Assembly: GCA_014728295.1 (NCBI GenBank)
Contig: WJLW01000096.1
Coordinates: 1 to 51,287 of the forward strand
DNA length: 51,287 bases
DNA from: Chitinivibrionales bacterium
GTDB lineage: Bacteria > Fibrobacterota > Chitinivibrionia > Chitinivibrionales > WJKA01
Direction: 5' to 3'
This document shows positions 33,892-43,364 of the stretch, in pieces. Made by a program: the position numbers and the translations under genes. The notes beneath the pieces were generated by a model. It was given only the letters and a program-made list of their open reading frames with translations. It did not search any database and was not told the origin of the DNA. Numbering within the stretch: position 1 is the first letter of the stretch; each line of letters opens with the position of its first letter.

Positions 33892-35805
33892 ATGATGCAT
33901 GCATCGAGAATTAATTCATTTCTCATCGAAAATGGTATTCGAATTAAGGACAATCCGGCAATTTCACCCGATCTTACACTGGATTTTAAGGACGTTATCG
34001 CCAGGCTGGATGCCCACAAAACGTTGCTGAGCGGACTCACACCGCAAAACGCCGAAGCGCTGGCATCCCAGCTTTCTGCGATCATTCTCTGGCCGAAATC
34101 TTGTTTTGCAATAAACACATGCAGCTATTTTGTCGTTGAAAATCCCGAATCCGGGGACCATGCGCTGATTTCGACAGGGGAGCCGCACGCCGGCTTCGAA
34201 GCAACCGAGGCTATTGACAATGATGTCTATGCAATACCTCTGCTATGGCACAATTGCATAAATCTCAAAAATGCCGTTCAGGAGTTCGACCCGAAAAGCA
34301 CCATCTTTCCTACTGCCGAGGGCACGCTGCAGAGAAGCAGTCTGGGAATCGGGGCACGCTTTACCACCCTGCATTGGCCGGCAGTTGCCTGGGCCATGAA
34401 ATCGCTGCACCTTTCGCTTACCGCAAATCAAAATTCTATTCCGCGTGAACTTGTGTACGATATCGATGCTATGATGGAGAACAGGCTCAGCGAAGTTCCC
34501 TTTCCCTTTATCGGCGCTGCGGTACCGGAAGGGCATCAGGGACAGAGCGTGCAGGGGATGAGTCACCAGGCAATTATCACCTATCTGAAATATGGGTTTC
34601 ATAAAAACGGAATTGTCTGGGGCTTTAATGCCGACCATCAGCCAATCGGCGGAAGATTTGATGCTGTCGAGTCGCAACTGGTAGCCGGCAGCCTGTTTGC
34701 TTCGTATATTACCTATGATCTCAGTCCGGAGCTTGCCAATACTTCGCTGCTTTCCAGTGAGGATGAGGTTGAGAAGGCATTTGCCGCGCTCGAACAAAGC
34801 GGCTTGTACGAAGAAATCGTTGCGAGCCTGAAAAAGCGCGGTCTGTCTATCGACAACTTCACGCTTAAGCGTCTTGTTGTATACCTGATGCCGGCAATGC
34901 AAAAGATGGTGAAACGTGATGAAAAATACCACTCAATTCGCCGTGAACAATTTGCAACCGAGACAGGCAGGAAATTTTTTAAGGAATTGTCAATAGACGA
35001 GTTACCAGGTGAAACCGAAAGTAATACATTAGCTGTCAGCCTGGCCTTGAGTGAAGCTCTGGGAGTTCATTTCAATTATGTCGCTCCAAATATCGGCTTT
35101 ACCAAGAACTTTCCCTATGGTGACAATGACGAATTAAAGCGGAAAGTTGCTGAACTCTATAAAATCGCATCCTGCTTTGATGTTTCATTCGGATTTCATT
35201 CCGGCAGCGGTAAATCTGCAAAAAATTACCGGATTCTGGGCGAAGTGACCGGCGGAAATTTGGAGATTAAAACCTCTGGACGCTATACCTATGAAATGGG
35301 AAAGGCGCTGAGCCAGTCATCTGCCGACCGGGAACTCTGGCTTGACTGGTACAATTTCACCAAGGAGCTGGCGCAAATCGGTGCATTTGCCGAGAATGAA
35401 GTACAGCGGAAGTTTGCGCGTCAATTCATCGATTATTCGCTCGAAAAAGAAGGCAAAAGTACGGATGTGTATACATCTCAGGATGAGCTGAAATCAGCAT
35501 TAGATGCTTTGCCGCCATCACCGGATCACCTGTTCTGGTTTGAGTACAATTTTCTCTATGTGCTTGCCGCCGATGGTTCGGTTGACAGGCTTGGTGATCA
35601 TTCCGCTGCCGGGTACGCGCAACGCCGGCGCTTTTACCGTATCAGCGATGAAGCCAAATTGCGTTATTCCAAATATGTTGCCGGATATATTCTTTTTCTA
35701 GTCGAAGCCACCGGCCTCGGGGATGCAGAAAGAGTGCTCCGGGCAAAGAAACGACTCGATGACATCGGATCGTATGATGATCTGGTTGCTGAAATCGGTG
35801 GCTAA
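33892..35805 (+). CDS. uxaE: tagaturonate epimerase (UxaE) family protein
   Basis: 637 residues, no signal peptide. The C-terminal half matches the tagaturonate/fructuronate epimerase family: YVAPNIGFTKNFPYGDND, FGFHSGSGKSAKNYRILGEV (about 433), NLEIKTSGRYTYEMGKAL, PSPDHLFWFEYNFLYVLA and GDHSAAGYAQRRRFYRISDE. UxaE, first described in Thermotoga, interconverts D-tagaturonate and D-fructuronate in galacturonate breakdown. The N-terminal 300 residues (GIGARFTTLHWPAVAWAM is part of the active-site region) are longer than in the Thermotoga protein, which I recall as near 480 residues. The gene lies between a GH28-like enzyme and an unusual sugar-sensing regulator, which supports a pectin or uronate role. 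The assignment is from remembered family sequences. Confidence 0.7.
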   Translation: MMHASRINSFLIENGIRIKDNPAISPDLTLDFKDVIARLDAHKTLLSGLTPQNAEALASQLSAIILWPKSCFAINTCSYFVVENPESGDHALISTGEPHAGFEATEAIDNDVYAIPLLWHNCINLKNAVQEFDPKSTIFPTAEGTLQRSSLGIGARFTTLHWPAVAWAMKSLHLSLTANQNSIPRELVYDIDAMMENRLSEVPFPFIGAAVPEGHQGQSVQGMSHQAIITYLKYGFHKNGIVWGFNADHQPIGGRFDAVESQLVAGSLFASYITYDLSPELANTSLLSSEDEVEKAFAALEQSGLYEEIVASLKKRGLSIDNFTLKRLVVYLMPAMQKMVKRDEKYHSIRREQFATETGRKFFKELSIDELPGETESNTLAVSLALSEALGVHFNYVAPNIGFTKNFPYGDNDELKRKVAELYKIASCFDVSFGFHSGSGKSAKNYRILGEVTGGNLEIKTSGRYTYEMGKALSQSSADRELWLDWYNFTKELAQIGAFAENEVQRKFARQFIDYSLEKEGKSTDVYTSQDELKSALDALPPSPDHLFWFEYNFLYVLAADGSVDRLGDHSAAGYAQRRRFYRISDEAKLRYSKYVAGYILFLVEATGLGDAERVLRAKKRLDDIGSYDDLVAEIGG

Positions 35806-36286
35806 ACTAAGAGAAGGGTTAACCGTGCTATGAGAAGCAATGCAGCAGCAAAGTTTACATAATATATATTATGCGACATTTATGTTGCTCTCTTTTACAC
35901 AAAATCGCTTAGTTAAGCGCTATTGCCTCCCGGTATGGCATCGATAAAACTGCGAACTTAAAGCGGCTCACCTGTTGGATTTCGATTCATATTTTGTCAT
36001 GCATTTCATTGCCGGTGCCATTTTCCAGCGGAAGAATTCCCAACCCGACGCGAGCTGCGCCAACCCGTGCGTCGGCGGCATGCAATGCCGGAAATAAGTT
36101 GATCCCAAAACTGATTTCTACTTTGTGCATAGCTGCTTGGCGGTAGTGGTAAACCGATATAGAATTCGGGACTATTCAACCAAAAAGTAGCGCAAATCAG
36201 CCGGGAAATTCGCTATAATATGTAAAATAAACTAAATTTATTCACTAACTATTAGTTCGTCAAAACGCCAATTCGGGGAAGCAATC
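35806..36286. other. non-coding region before the regulator, with operator-like palindromes
   Basis: 481 bases with a short minus-strand gene remnant described separately. CGCTTAGTTAAGCG (35906-35919) is a 14-base palindrome; CCGACGC and GCGTCGG (near 36045-36075) could form a hairpin. Just before the regulator gene, TATAAT (36214-36219) resembles a -10 box and AACTATTAGTT (36247-36257) is an 11-base palindrome that could be an autoregulatory operator. Confidence 0.4.
35987..36130 (-). pseudogene. short unrecognised coding fragment
   Basis: A 47-residue frame reads MHKVEISFGINLFPALHAAD followed by ARVGAARVGLGILPLENG and a stop at 35987. Upstream sequence stays open without a start to about 36175. 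The composition is that of a folded soluble enzyme rather than random sequence, and it looks like the C-terminus of a larger protein that has lost its front. The family is not recognised. Confidence 0.35.
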
Positions 36287-38047
36287 ATGGCAGGAAGTTT
36301 GAAACGCAGCAGTCAATTGGTTTTGCGTGAAGACCTGCAGGTGATGCATAAGTTGAGCATCCTTCAGCAAGCCGACACAGGCAAGTCGATAACCGGAATT
36401 TGCCGACAAAACCATATCGATCGCAAAACATTCTACCTCTGGAAGGAACGCTACCAGGCCGAGGGGCTTGCAGGTCTGAAACGTGCCGCATCCACGCATA
36501 AAGACACTACCCCGCCCGAAGTTATAGAAAAGGTGCTTGGCATATCCGATGCGCATATTTCGTGGGGATGCGGCAAAATTGCGAATTTTCTGAAGCAAAA
36601 TGGTATCGAAATCAGTTCTCCCACCGTGCAGAAAATTCTCATACGCAACAATCGAGCATCTCTTGAGGAACGCAAGAAACGCTTTCAGGATTCTGATGTG
36701 ACCGGTGCGCTATCGCTGCTCGAGCCCGGAGAAGTCAACAATGAGGATTCATCGACAGTTCGCCCGCTCTGGCAGCGCATCAAATCCAGTATCGAAAAGG
36801 ATGTGCTGAACGGCAATTTTGCGCCCGGGACCAAGCTTTCTTCAATCAAGGCACTGCAAAGTCGCTACAACATATCCTTTCCAACAATCCGGCGGGCTCT
36901 GGCCGCGTGTGAAGATGACGGTCTGCTGCAACCCAGTAATCGCGGCTGGGTAGTTCCCCGGCTGTATGCGGGTCGCAAGGGTAAAAAAATCGTTCTTATC
37001 GGACGTTGCAAAAAAATCACCGATGCAAAACTCGAGGGCATTTTCAACGAAGAATTGCTCTTTCATCTCGAAGCGGAAGCGGCGCAGGCAGGCATCGGAA
37101 TTTCCATTCTCATTCACGAAGAAGGCAGTCTTTCCTTTTACGACTTCAAAACGCTGCAGCCTGCCGAAATGGACGATTCCGAACAGGTTTTTGGTTACAT
37201 ATATCTGATGCATCGTTTTGGAGAGGAGCAGGAGCAGATGCTGCGGCGGCTGTCACATCTGAACAAACCGCTTGCCATTCTTGATGAAGTAGGCGGCTGG
37301 AAGTATCAAACAGCCACCTCCACGCACAACCTGAAAGTATTTTCCATTGCCACCAGCTCGCAGCCGGCGCGTACCATTGCCAGGTACTTGCTTGAGCTGG
37401 GTCACCTCAAAATTGCCTATTTCTCGCCGTTTCACAAGCATCCCTGGTCAAAGCAACGTTTTGTGGGCCTTACCGAAATATATGCGAAGGCCGGATACGA
37501 TGCTAACGTTACCCTTTTTTCAATCGACGGGCATGGCGCCAACATCGACTATTACTCGGATTCGATGAGCAGATGCGACTCAACAAACCTGATCGACTAT
37601 TACACACAATGGAAAGAGCAGGCGCCCGGAATTTACACCACAATTCTCGATCCGCTTTTCATATCAGAGGTACCGCTGGCCTGTTCGAATGCAGAGATAA
37701 TCCGGCAGTTGGAACCGCATTTCGAGCAGGCGCTGCGCGATGCTGAGATCACTGCCTGGGTCTTTGCCAATGACTCGGTTGCCGCGCTGGCCCGACGCTA
37801 TTGTAAAGAGTGTAGTATTGATGTCCCGCACCGGGTTTCAATCGTATCATTTGACAATAGTCTTGAAGCCCTGCGAAATCGTTTGACAAGCTACAGCTTT
37901 AACATTCAGGCGTATGCACACAGCATGATGGATTACCTCATCCGCCCCAACTCGACCCACTGGTTCGGCAAAACAAAACCGGTGATGCTGGAGGGGATTA
38001 TTGTTGAACGGGATACGACGCGGAAGGTCGATCCCACCCGGCGCTAA
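36287..38047 (+). CDS. chimeric transcriptional regulator: transposase-type HTH + GntR wHTH + LacI-type sensor
   Basis: 586 residues. Residues about 15-130 match the N-terminal DNA-binding part of IS481/IS3-family transposases: GKSITGICRQNHIDRKTFYL, WKERYQAEGLAGLKRA, SWGCGKIANFLKQNGIEISS and PTVQKILIRN. Residues about 162-228 form a GntR winged helix (WQRIKSSIEKDVLNGNFAPG, YNISFPTIRRALAACEDDGL). Residues about 233-575 form a LacI/periplasmic-binding-type effector domain (KKIVLIGR, ARYLLELGHLKIAYFS, WVFANDSVAALARRYCKE, VSIVSFDNS). GntR-LacI chimeras such as AraR are known; the extra transposase-type module is unusual. No catalytic DDE domain is present. It probably senses a sugar acid and controls the uronate genes nearby, which is inference. 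Confidence 0.8.
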   Translation: MAGSLKRSSQLVLREDLQVMHKLSILQQADTGKSITGICRQNHIDRKTFYLWKERYQAEGLAGLKRAASTHKDTTPPEVIEKVLGISDAHISWGCGKIANFLKQNGIEISSPTVQKILIRNNRASLEERKKRFQDSDVTGALSLLEPGEVNNEDSSTVRPLWQRIKSSIEKDVLNGNFAPGTKLSSIKALQSRYNISFPTIRRALAACEDDGLLQPSNRGWVVPRLYAGRKGKKIVLIGRCKKITDAKLEGIFNEELLFHLEAEAAQAGIGISILIHEEGSLSFYDFKTLQPAEMDDSEQVFGYIYLMHRFGEEQEQMLRRLSHLNKPLAILDEVGGWKYQTATSTHNLKVFSIATSSQPARTIARYLLELGHLKIAYFSPFHKHPWSKQRFVGLTEIYAKAGYDANVTLFSIDGHGANIDYYSDSMSRCDSTNLIDYYTQWKEQAPGIYTTILDPLFISEVPLACSNAEIIRQLEPHFEQALRDAEITAWVFANDSVAALARRYCKECSIDVPHRVSIVSFDNSLEALRNRLTSYSFNIQAYAHSMMDYLIRPNSTHWFGKTKPVMLEGIIVERDTTRKVDPTRR

Positions 38048-38078
38048 CGCCGTGGCATCCCCTCCCCGCCCTCCCCGG

Positions 38079-41000
38079 TCATCTCCTCACCCCCAGCTTC
38101 ACCGGATCGCCTTTGGACCATATCTGCTCATTGGTAGTTTCGTCCTTGCAGCGGTCATATGCTTCCATCTTGAGATCGATGTACATAATGTAGGCTCCGG
38201 GTGATACGGCCATTTCGCCGTCGTTGGTACCGTCCCAGTAAATAGCGATATCCTTTTTGATGCCGCCTTCGTAGTTCTGGTAATACTCATCGGGGAAAAG
38301 GTTTTCGTAGGCAAATTCCCTGACCTTGTTGCCGGTAATATCATACACCACGGCGCGACCTTCGAGTTCGATATCTCCTTTTTGCGGACTGCACACAGAG
38401 GGCAGCGGCAAGTCGATTTTAAGCAGCGTTCCGCCTCCGGCACGTCCGATTGTGCGTTCGTAGGTCTGCTGACGTGTTGCCCGGTTGTGAAATGGAAAAC
38501 CTTTTTCATCATCGCCGGGAATGAGCATTGATGCATTGCCGGGGGGGAAAGGATTGGGAGCGGCCTGAACCGTTGCCCGAATGCCGATAACATCAACGCG
38601 TACACGCTGATTGTCTACTACCGGCGGATTCATGCTGGTGGCATCGTCGATAATGAAGAGATCGCCGTCCATGTTTATGCTGATAAAGTGACGTGTAGTA
38701 AGCAAGTGGTCGTCATCGAGCGTAAAGGTCGCCTGGTTGCTTTTGGTTGTCGTGTTGAAAAAATCAACCGCACTTACCAGGGTGTCGACGTCAACTGTCG
38801 AATCGTACCAGACATGCAAAACCAGTTCCGGTTTCATGCTTGGGCCAGGCGCCTTTTCGAGTGTTTCACTGAAGGCTATCGTCACCAGATTTTTGTTGTT
38901 GCCACGATCGAATACGACGTTCCAGATAACCGGTCCGGCGCCGTCTTTGACGGCAAATTCCTGACTGGATATAGTTCCGTTATCTTTGAATTGTATTGTC
39001 GGTTCCCAATCGGTCTGGGGTATGTTTCCCGTATTAATCTCCTTGACCGACAAGTAAAACAGTGTATCGGTATCGGTGCCGTTGGCGGACTGAATGTCGG
39101 TGATATCAAAATCATAGGTCGTTCCCGGGTCACCGTCACGGGGATCGGGATCGTAGGTATGGAAAAGATTGATATTATTGAGTGAATAATCGTCGCTGAT
39201 GGTGACACCCTTGTCAAAATGCACCTTTACAAAGTCGAGATATCCGTTGCCGGTGGAATCTCTGGTTGACGCGTGCGACACTACCGCACTGGGGGCGTTA
39301 ACGGTAAGGCAGACTTTGTCTGCTATTGCATTGGGATTATCGCGTGCGGTGACGGATATGCAGCCATTCTGATCAAATCTCACGTTCTGTGTGCTGTAGT
39401 AAAGAGTCTGGCTGGTATCATCGTCAAGTGGATGCAGGCTGCCGCCGGGCTCCCAGACGCCGATAATGGGGCCAATTCGATTGCCGTATCGGTCGTAGCC
39501 GATTGCCTGGGCGTATAAATTGTCATCGGGTGCAATGAGCGCAACAGAATCGGGAACGACACCGCCATTTGGATACTCGATGACGATACTGTCGACAGTA
39601 CCCGGGCTTAAAGTAAATTTGGGAGTTTTACCCGAAATTGGCTGCGGAGGCGCTCCATCAAGCTGCACCCAGAGCTGGTGCTGATTGTTGGGCGGCAAGG
39701 GGGCATTATACAGAATAAAGGTAACGGTATCGATTCCGTTTTCAAAGCATTGCGTTATACCATTGTCCTTATTCGAATTCACATTCAAAGCAGTTGAATC
39801 CTGCACGGTGCTCACCGAAGGGTCTTTGGTGACGCTGCCGTTGCCGAGAATGTCCCAGTAAAGGGCCTGGGAGTCAGGATAATAGCAGTAGCTGCCCGGC
39901 ACCAACCCGTCGGTGTTTTTTATCCTCACCACTGCCTTGAACAACTCTCCGGCTGTTGGCGTGCTATTGAGCAAATCTATGGTTACTGTAGAAGGCGGCG
40001 CGGGAGTCACGATTACCGGTATGTCAACACTCCGGCTGCCCGATGATACGGTTAGCGTAGCCTGCCCGGGATTTCTGGGACTGTAGGTCCAATTTGCGCG
40101 TTCACCGGTGGGAATCTGCACGGCCGATCGCAGGGTATCCGGATCCATGCTCCATACCGCTGTCTGCGTAACCCACTCGGTGGGATTATCGGACCATTTT
40201 CCCTGCACGAGCAGTTTCTTTGTCTCATCGGTAGTTATGCGTATTTCATTAACAACCTGGCCGGTCAGGGAATCGACCACGCGCAACCCAATCAATACCC
40301 CGGCTTGCAGCACGATTTCCACCGTATCGGGTACCAGACCCGGCTCGAGCGCTTCGAGATTGCCGGTTCCTTTGGTAGCCCGGCTCACTTGCACTTCCCA
40401 TGATTCACTGCCGGGTATGCTTGCCGAAAAAATGCCGGGATCAAGGCTGTTCCAGTCACCATTGTCCATCAAACGTTTGATGTTGCCGAGACTGTCTCGA
40501 ACAACCGCATAGACGTACACTTCGTTTTGCGCCGAATCCATCGAAATCAAGCTTAGTGGCGATGTTGTCACCGAATCATCATATGTTTGTGGTAATACTT
40601 CACCGGCAGAAAGCTGTGTGCGGGAAGCTTTTTCGATAACCACCTGGTGATCGGCACCCGGCTTGACCCATACGAGCAGCGTGTCTGCCAGGAATTTGCC
40701 CGGTTCTTTCGGATCTTCAAATTTGCCGACAATGTGCAGAAAACGATGAGCTTTGGTTGCCGTAAAGGAGGTCGAATCGCCCTGTCCTACAAAAATTGAA
40801 TCTCCCTCAAATTTAGTGCCAGGCACGAAACTCCACTGGATCTGGTTGCTTTCTTCTATGAGCAGGCTGTCCTGCTGGTCAAAAATTTGCCCCACGGCAT
40901 TACCAACGGTTCCCGCCTGAATAGTATCCGAATCAACGGATATAGTCAAATTGGAAGGGACGCGCACGATGATATTCGTGGTAATCTGTACGTCGGATCC

Positions 41001-41831
41001 GCAGGTTTTGCGCTCGGCATGGAAAAAGCTGAAGCGATACATTTCGCCCGGAACCAAGCCGGGAATATCATCCAGATCAATCTTATCCCCCGCTCCCCCT
41101 TTGATGCCGCCCAGGTCGATAACCAGCGAATCGTTGACGAAAACAAATACATCATCGTCGCCGAAAAATTCAAATGTCAATCCGGGCCGATATTCGAAAT
41201 CCCATTGTATTTCGGTGGCAAAACCGTAGTTGTTATCCCGGCAGCTCGATCGGTCGTGATCAGCTCCAAACCCCCGATCGTTTATCCAGAAAAACTGCTG
41301 TTGGGTGCGCTCGGAGCGCTCGAATTCGTACATGCCGACTCTTGATGGATCATTGATGCCCAGATGGATAAAGGGTAGTGAGTCATAGATTACAACAGTC
41401 GCCATGTCGTAATTCGGATCAAAGTCCTGGCTTACGTACTCTCCTGTGCTCCCCTGGTACTGCTGCATGTTTGTCCAGCGCCATTGCTCCAGCGTGCTGT
41501 CGAAGTAAAATTGTGCCTGCTGATCGACACCGCCGCTTCCGCTGGGACGATACCATTCGTTCAACCGCTGATTGCATCCGGTTGTATTGCGATTATAGAC
41601 AGGCTTGTGCATTGCGTCAAGCTTTTCCTGCACTTCATCGTAGACGCGCCCGCCGTTGTTGCATCGTTCGAAATTGGGGTTGCTGCCGTCGGCTCGATAA
41701 TCATAGAAGATTACCGGCACCCACAATGTATCGGGATAGAAAGCGGCTTGTGATATGCTGGAGCATACGAGCGTTGCGCAAGCTGCCATGCAGGACAGTA
41801 AAACACTACGACCGGAAATTGAAAAATTCAC
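38079..41831 (-). CDS. giant fibro-slime-domain surface protein
   Basis: 1250 residues from a GTG with AAGGGG eight bases upstream. A signal peptide (about 1-29) leads into a fibro-slime domain (about 33-290) whose hallmark GDDDVFVFVNDSLVIDLGG lies at 224-242, with a final YRFSFFHAERKTCGSD. The rest is a series of Ig-like, bacterial-Big and related beta-sandwich repeats (residues about 290-1080), and the end is a FlgD/sorting-like module (VVYDITGNKVREFAYEN, GAYIMYIDLKMEAYD). Fibro-slime proteins were named from Fibrobacter and slime moulds and are thought to bind cellulose or matrix. The protein is therefore a candidate adhesin of the fibrolytic surface. The next region upstream is non-coding. 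Confidence 0.85.
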   Translation of the reverse strand: MNFSISGRSVLLSCMAACATLVCSSISQAAFYPDTLWVPVIFYDYRADGSNPNFERCNNGGRVYDEVQEKLDAMHKPVYNRNTTGCNQRLNEWYRPSGSGGVDQQAQFYFDSTLEQWRWTNMQQYQGSTGEYVSQDFDPNYDMATVVIYDSLPFIHLGINDPSRVGMYEFERSERTQQQFFWINDRGFGADHDRSSCRDNNYGFATEIQWDFEYRPGLTFEFFGDDDVFVFVNDSLVIDLGGIKGGAGDKIDLDDIPGLVPGEMYRFSFFHAERKTCGSDVQITTNIIVRVPSNLTISVDSDTIQAGTVGNAVGQIFDQQDSLLIEESNQIQWSFVPGTKFEGDSIFVGQGDSTSFTATKAHRFLHIVGKFEDPKEPGKFLADTLLVWVKPGADHQVVIEKASRTQLSAGEVLPQTYDDSVTTSPLSLISMDSAQNEVYVYAVVRDSLGNIKRLMDNGDWNSLDPGIFSASIPGSESWEVQVSRATKGTGNLEALEPGLVPDTVEIVLQAGVLIGLRVVDSLTGQVVNEIRITTDETKKLLVQGKWSDNPTEWVTQTAVWSMDPDTLRSAVQIPTGERANWTYSPRNPGQATLTVSSGSRSVDIPVIVTPAPPSTVTIDLLNSTPTAGELFKAVVRIKNTDGLVPGSYCYYPDSQALYWDILGNGSVTKDPSVSTVQDSTALNVNSNKDNGITQCFENGIDTVTFILYNAPLPPNNQHQLWVQLDGAPPQPISGKTPKFTLSPGTVDSIVIEYPNGGVVPDSVALIAPDDNLYAQAIGYDRYGNRIGPIIGVWEPGGSLHPLDDDTSQTLYYSTQNVRFDQNGCISVTARDNPNAIADKVCLTVNAPSAVVSHASTRDSTGNGYLDFVKVHFDKGVTISDDYSLNNINLFHTYDPDPRDGDPGTTYDFDITDIQSANGTDTDTLFYLSVKEINTGNIPQTDWEPTIQFKDNGTISSQEFAVKDGAGPVIWNVVFDRGNNKNLVTIAFSETLEKAPGPSMKPELVLHVWYDSTVDVDTLVSAVDFFNTTTKSNQATFTLDDDHLLTTRHFISINMDGDLFIIDDATSMNPPVVDNQRVRVDVIGIRATVQAAPNPFPPGNASMLIPGDDEKGFPFHNRATRQQTYERTIGRAGGGTLLKIDLPLPSVCSPQKGDIELEGRAVVYDITGNKVREFAYENLFPDEYYQNYEGGIKKDIAIYWDGTNDGEMAVSPGAYIMYIDLKMEAYDRCKDETTNEQIWSKGDPVKLGVRR

Positions 41832-42360
41832 AGGATTTCCCCTTTTAAGAGAGTGATGCTGAACTTAAATTTGGGGCGAAATGAACACAGGTACAAGTCA
41901 CGAAAATCCCCCCGGATTGCTATGATGAAAAGAAATCTTACCTTTTATACCGTCTTTCCTTAAGTCGGAATATACATTTTTTAAGTTTAAAAAATAAAGT
42001 TATAGTGTGCCTGGATAGAGTCGGTACGCTGGTTGCAGTGGTGGAAACTGGATACAATACTGCTGTTATTGCCTTTCATTTTGCATTCTTGAACAGAAAA
42101 GGTGATTCTTTGCTGTGGGATCACCTGCAAAGCCTGCCGCATTCGCACGGTGTTCGTCGGTGAGATTAAATAAGACATTCGGCCGATGCTTCATAAAGCG
42201 CTCCACTTCAGGCAATATACTCTCTTTTTGGAACCTGCCGCTTAAATTTTAGCAAACCTGTTTAATGCAAATTGCTAATGATATAATCGTCATTCAATAG
42301 TAGAAAATAAAGTTAGTTGTAAAGTTCAATTAAAGCTGGAATAATTGTGACAAGCGGCAT
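41832..42360. other. non-coding region upstream of the fibro-slime gene
   Basis: 529 AT-rich bases. The fibro-slime ribosome-binding site is near 41845. No full gene is seen; the right end merges into a gene remnant at 42361. An AAGCGCT half-palindrome occurs near 42197. No transposase or terminal repeats are recognisable. Confidence 0.4.
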
Positions 42361-42978
42361 ATGGTGGTGACTAAATCGATAGCCGACAGTCACGTTGTCG
42401 ATTCGAAAGTCGGTATTGCACTTTTTTTAAAAGATGCGGGCTGTTTTACGAATATCAACATTTCGAATTGTGCGATTGAGGCAAAAGATGACTTCCCCGT
42501 GCTCATCGACCACACGCCGCGTTCTTATAAAAATGCGCAACTTGGTCATATCCGAAATGTTACATTGCAGAATCTGAACATTGTGTCAAGTGGACGCCTT
42601 CTTGTCGAAGGACTGGCCTGCAAACCGATCGAAGAAATCAAGATTCGCAACATCGACTGGCAAGTGGAGAGCGAGGCACCTATTGCGACCGCACGCAAGC
42701 CGTGGGGAACGATGGTCATGGAACCCGATCCGGACAAGCCGGACATCGCTTCCAATCCATATCATCTACTCTGCTCAAATGTCAATCGCCTGACGCTTGA
42801 AAATATTCGCATCGGCATTAAAAAGGGGATTAACGGCAATCGCAACCCGACCTGGGTCTCTAATGTTTCAGATCCGTCAATTAGCAATATCACCAGCTAC
42901 GAATTTGACGGTGCAGATCTCGTGAGAGTACCGGAATTGGGTGCCGCCCGCTCGGAGCCGAAACTTGCGAGCGCATAA
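42361..42978 (+). pseudogene. C-terminal remnant of a GH28-like gene
   Basis: 205 residues that start within a beta-helix, at SHVVDSKVGIALFLKDAGC, and proceed as DDFPVLIDHTPRSYKN, LGHIRNVTLQNLNIVSSGRL and VLEGLACKPIEEIKI-like coils. These align with the last 200 residues of the GH28-like enzyme at 31380-32705 (HFPLMLDITPRFHHEST, GTDACALDDISLKSI). The catalytic half is missing and the first ATG has no ribosome-binding site. The frame upstream closes at 42331. The segment is therefore a truncated paralogue, probably left after a deletion. Confidence 0.75.
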
Positions 42979-43132
42979 CTCGCTGAAGGACGCAGAGCGC
43001 AATGAACTTTCCACACAACCAAACAAAGATGTAAGGATGTGATCTCGAACACGGCCTTGCTTAGCCAGCCCGATACACATTTTCGCGTTCTTCACTCCTC
43101 CCCTGCCTTCTTTGCCATCCTGCTATTTTTCT

Positions 43133-43363
43133 TTACCTGACGGTTAACATCTTTGTGCCGACACGTTTCCCATTGGCTTCAATTGAAAGAAGGTACATGC
43201 CCTGCTTCAGGTTCGATTGATTGATTGTCATACGGGACTGCGCCGTGACGGAGGTAACTGATGCAACGGCGCCGTTAAGGGCGATCATCCGGGCGGTTAT
43301 GTCCGCCGAATTATCGAACGATATCACGACGTTTCTGCCGCGTTTTGTCAGCAACTGCGGCAC
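43133..43363 (-). pseudogene. orphan sorting-domain tail
   Basis: 76 residues without signal peptide, starting at a GTG, that consist only of a type-IX-like sorting domain: VVISFDNSADITARMIALNG, LKQGMYLLSIEANGKRVGTK and a final MLTVR. The frame stays open upstream to about 43432 but no other domain appears. It is the 3' end of a lost secreted-protein gene. Confidence 0.7.
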
Positions 43364-43364
43364 A

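Noticed and set aside
36287..36680. Transposase gene (insertion sequence) at this position
   Set aside because: Only the DNA-binding part is present, in frame with GntR and sensor domains, without a DDE domain or terminal inverted repeats, so it is a regulator rather than an element.
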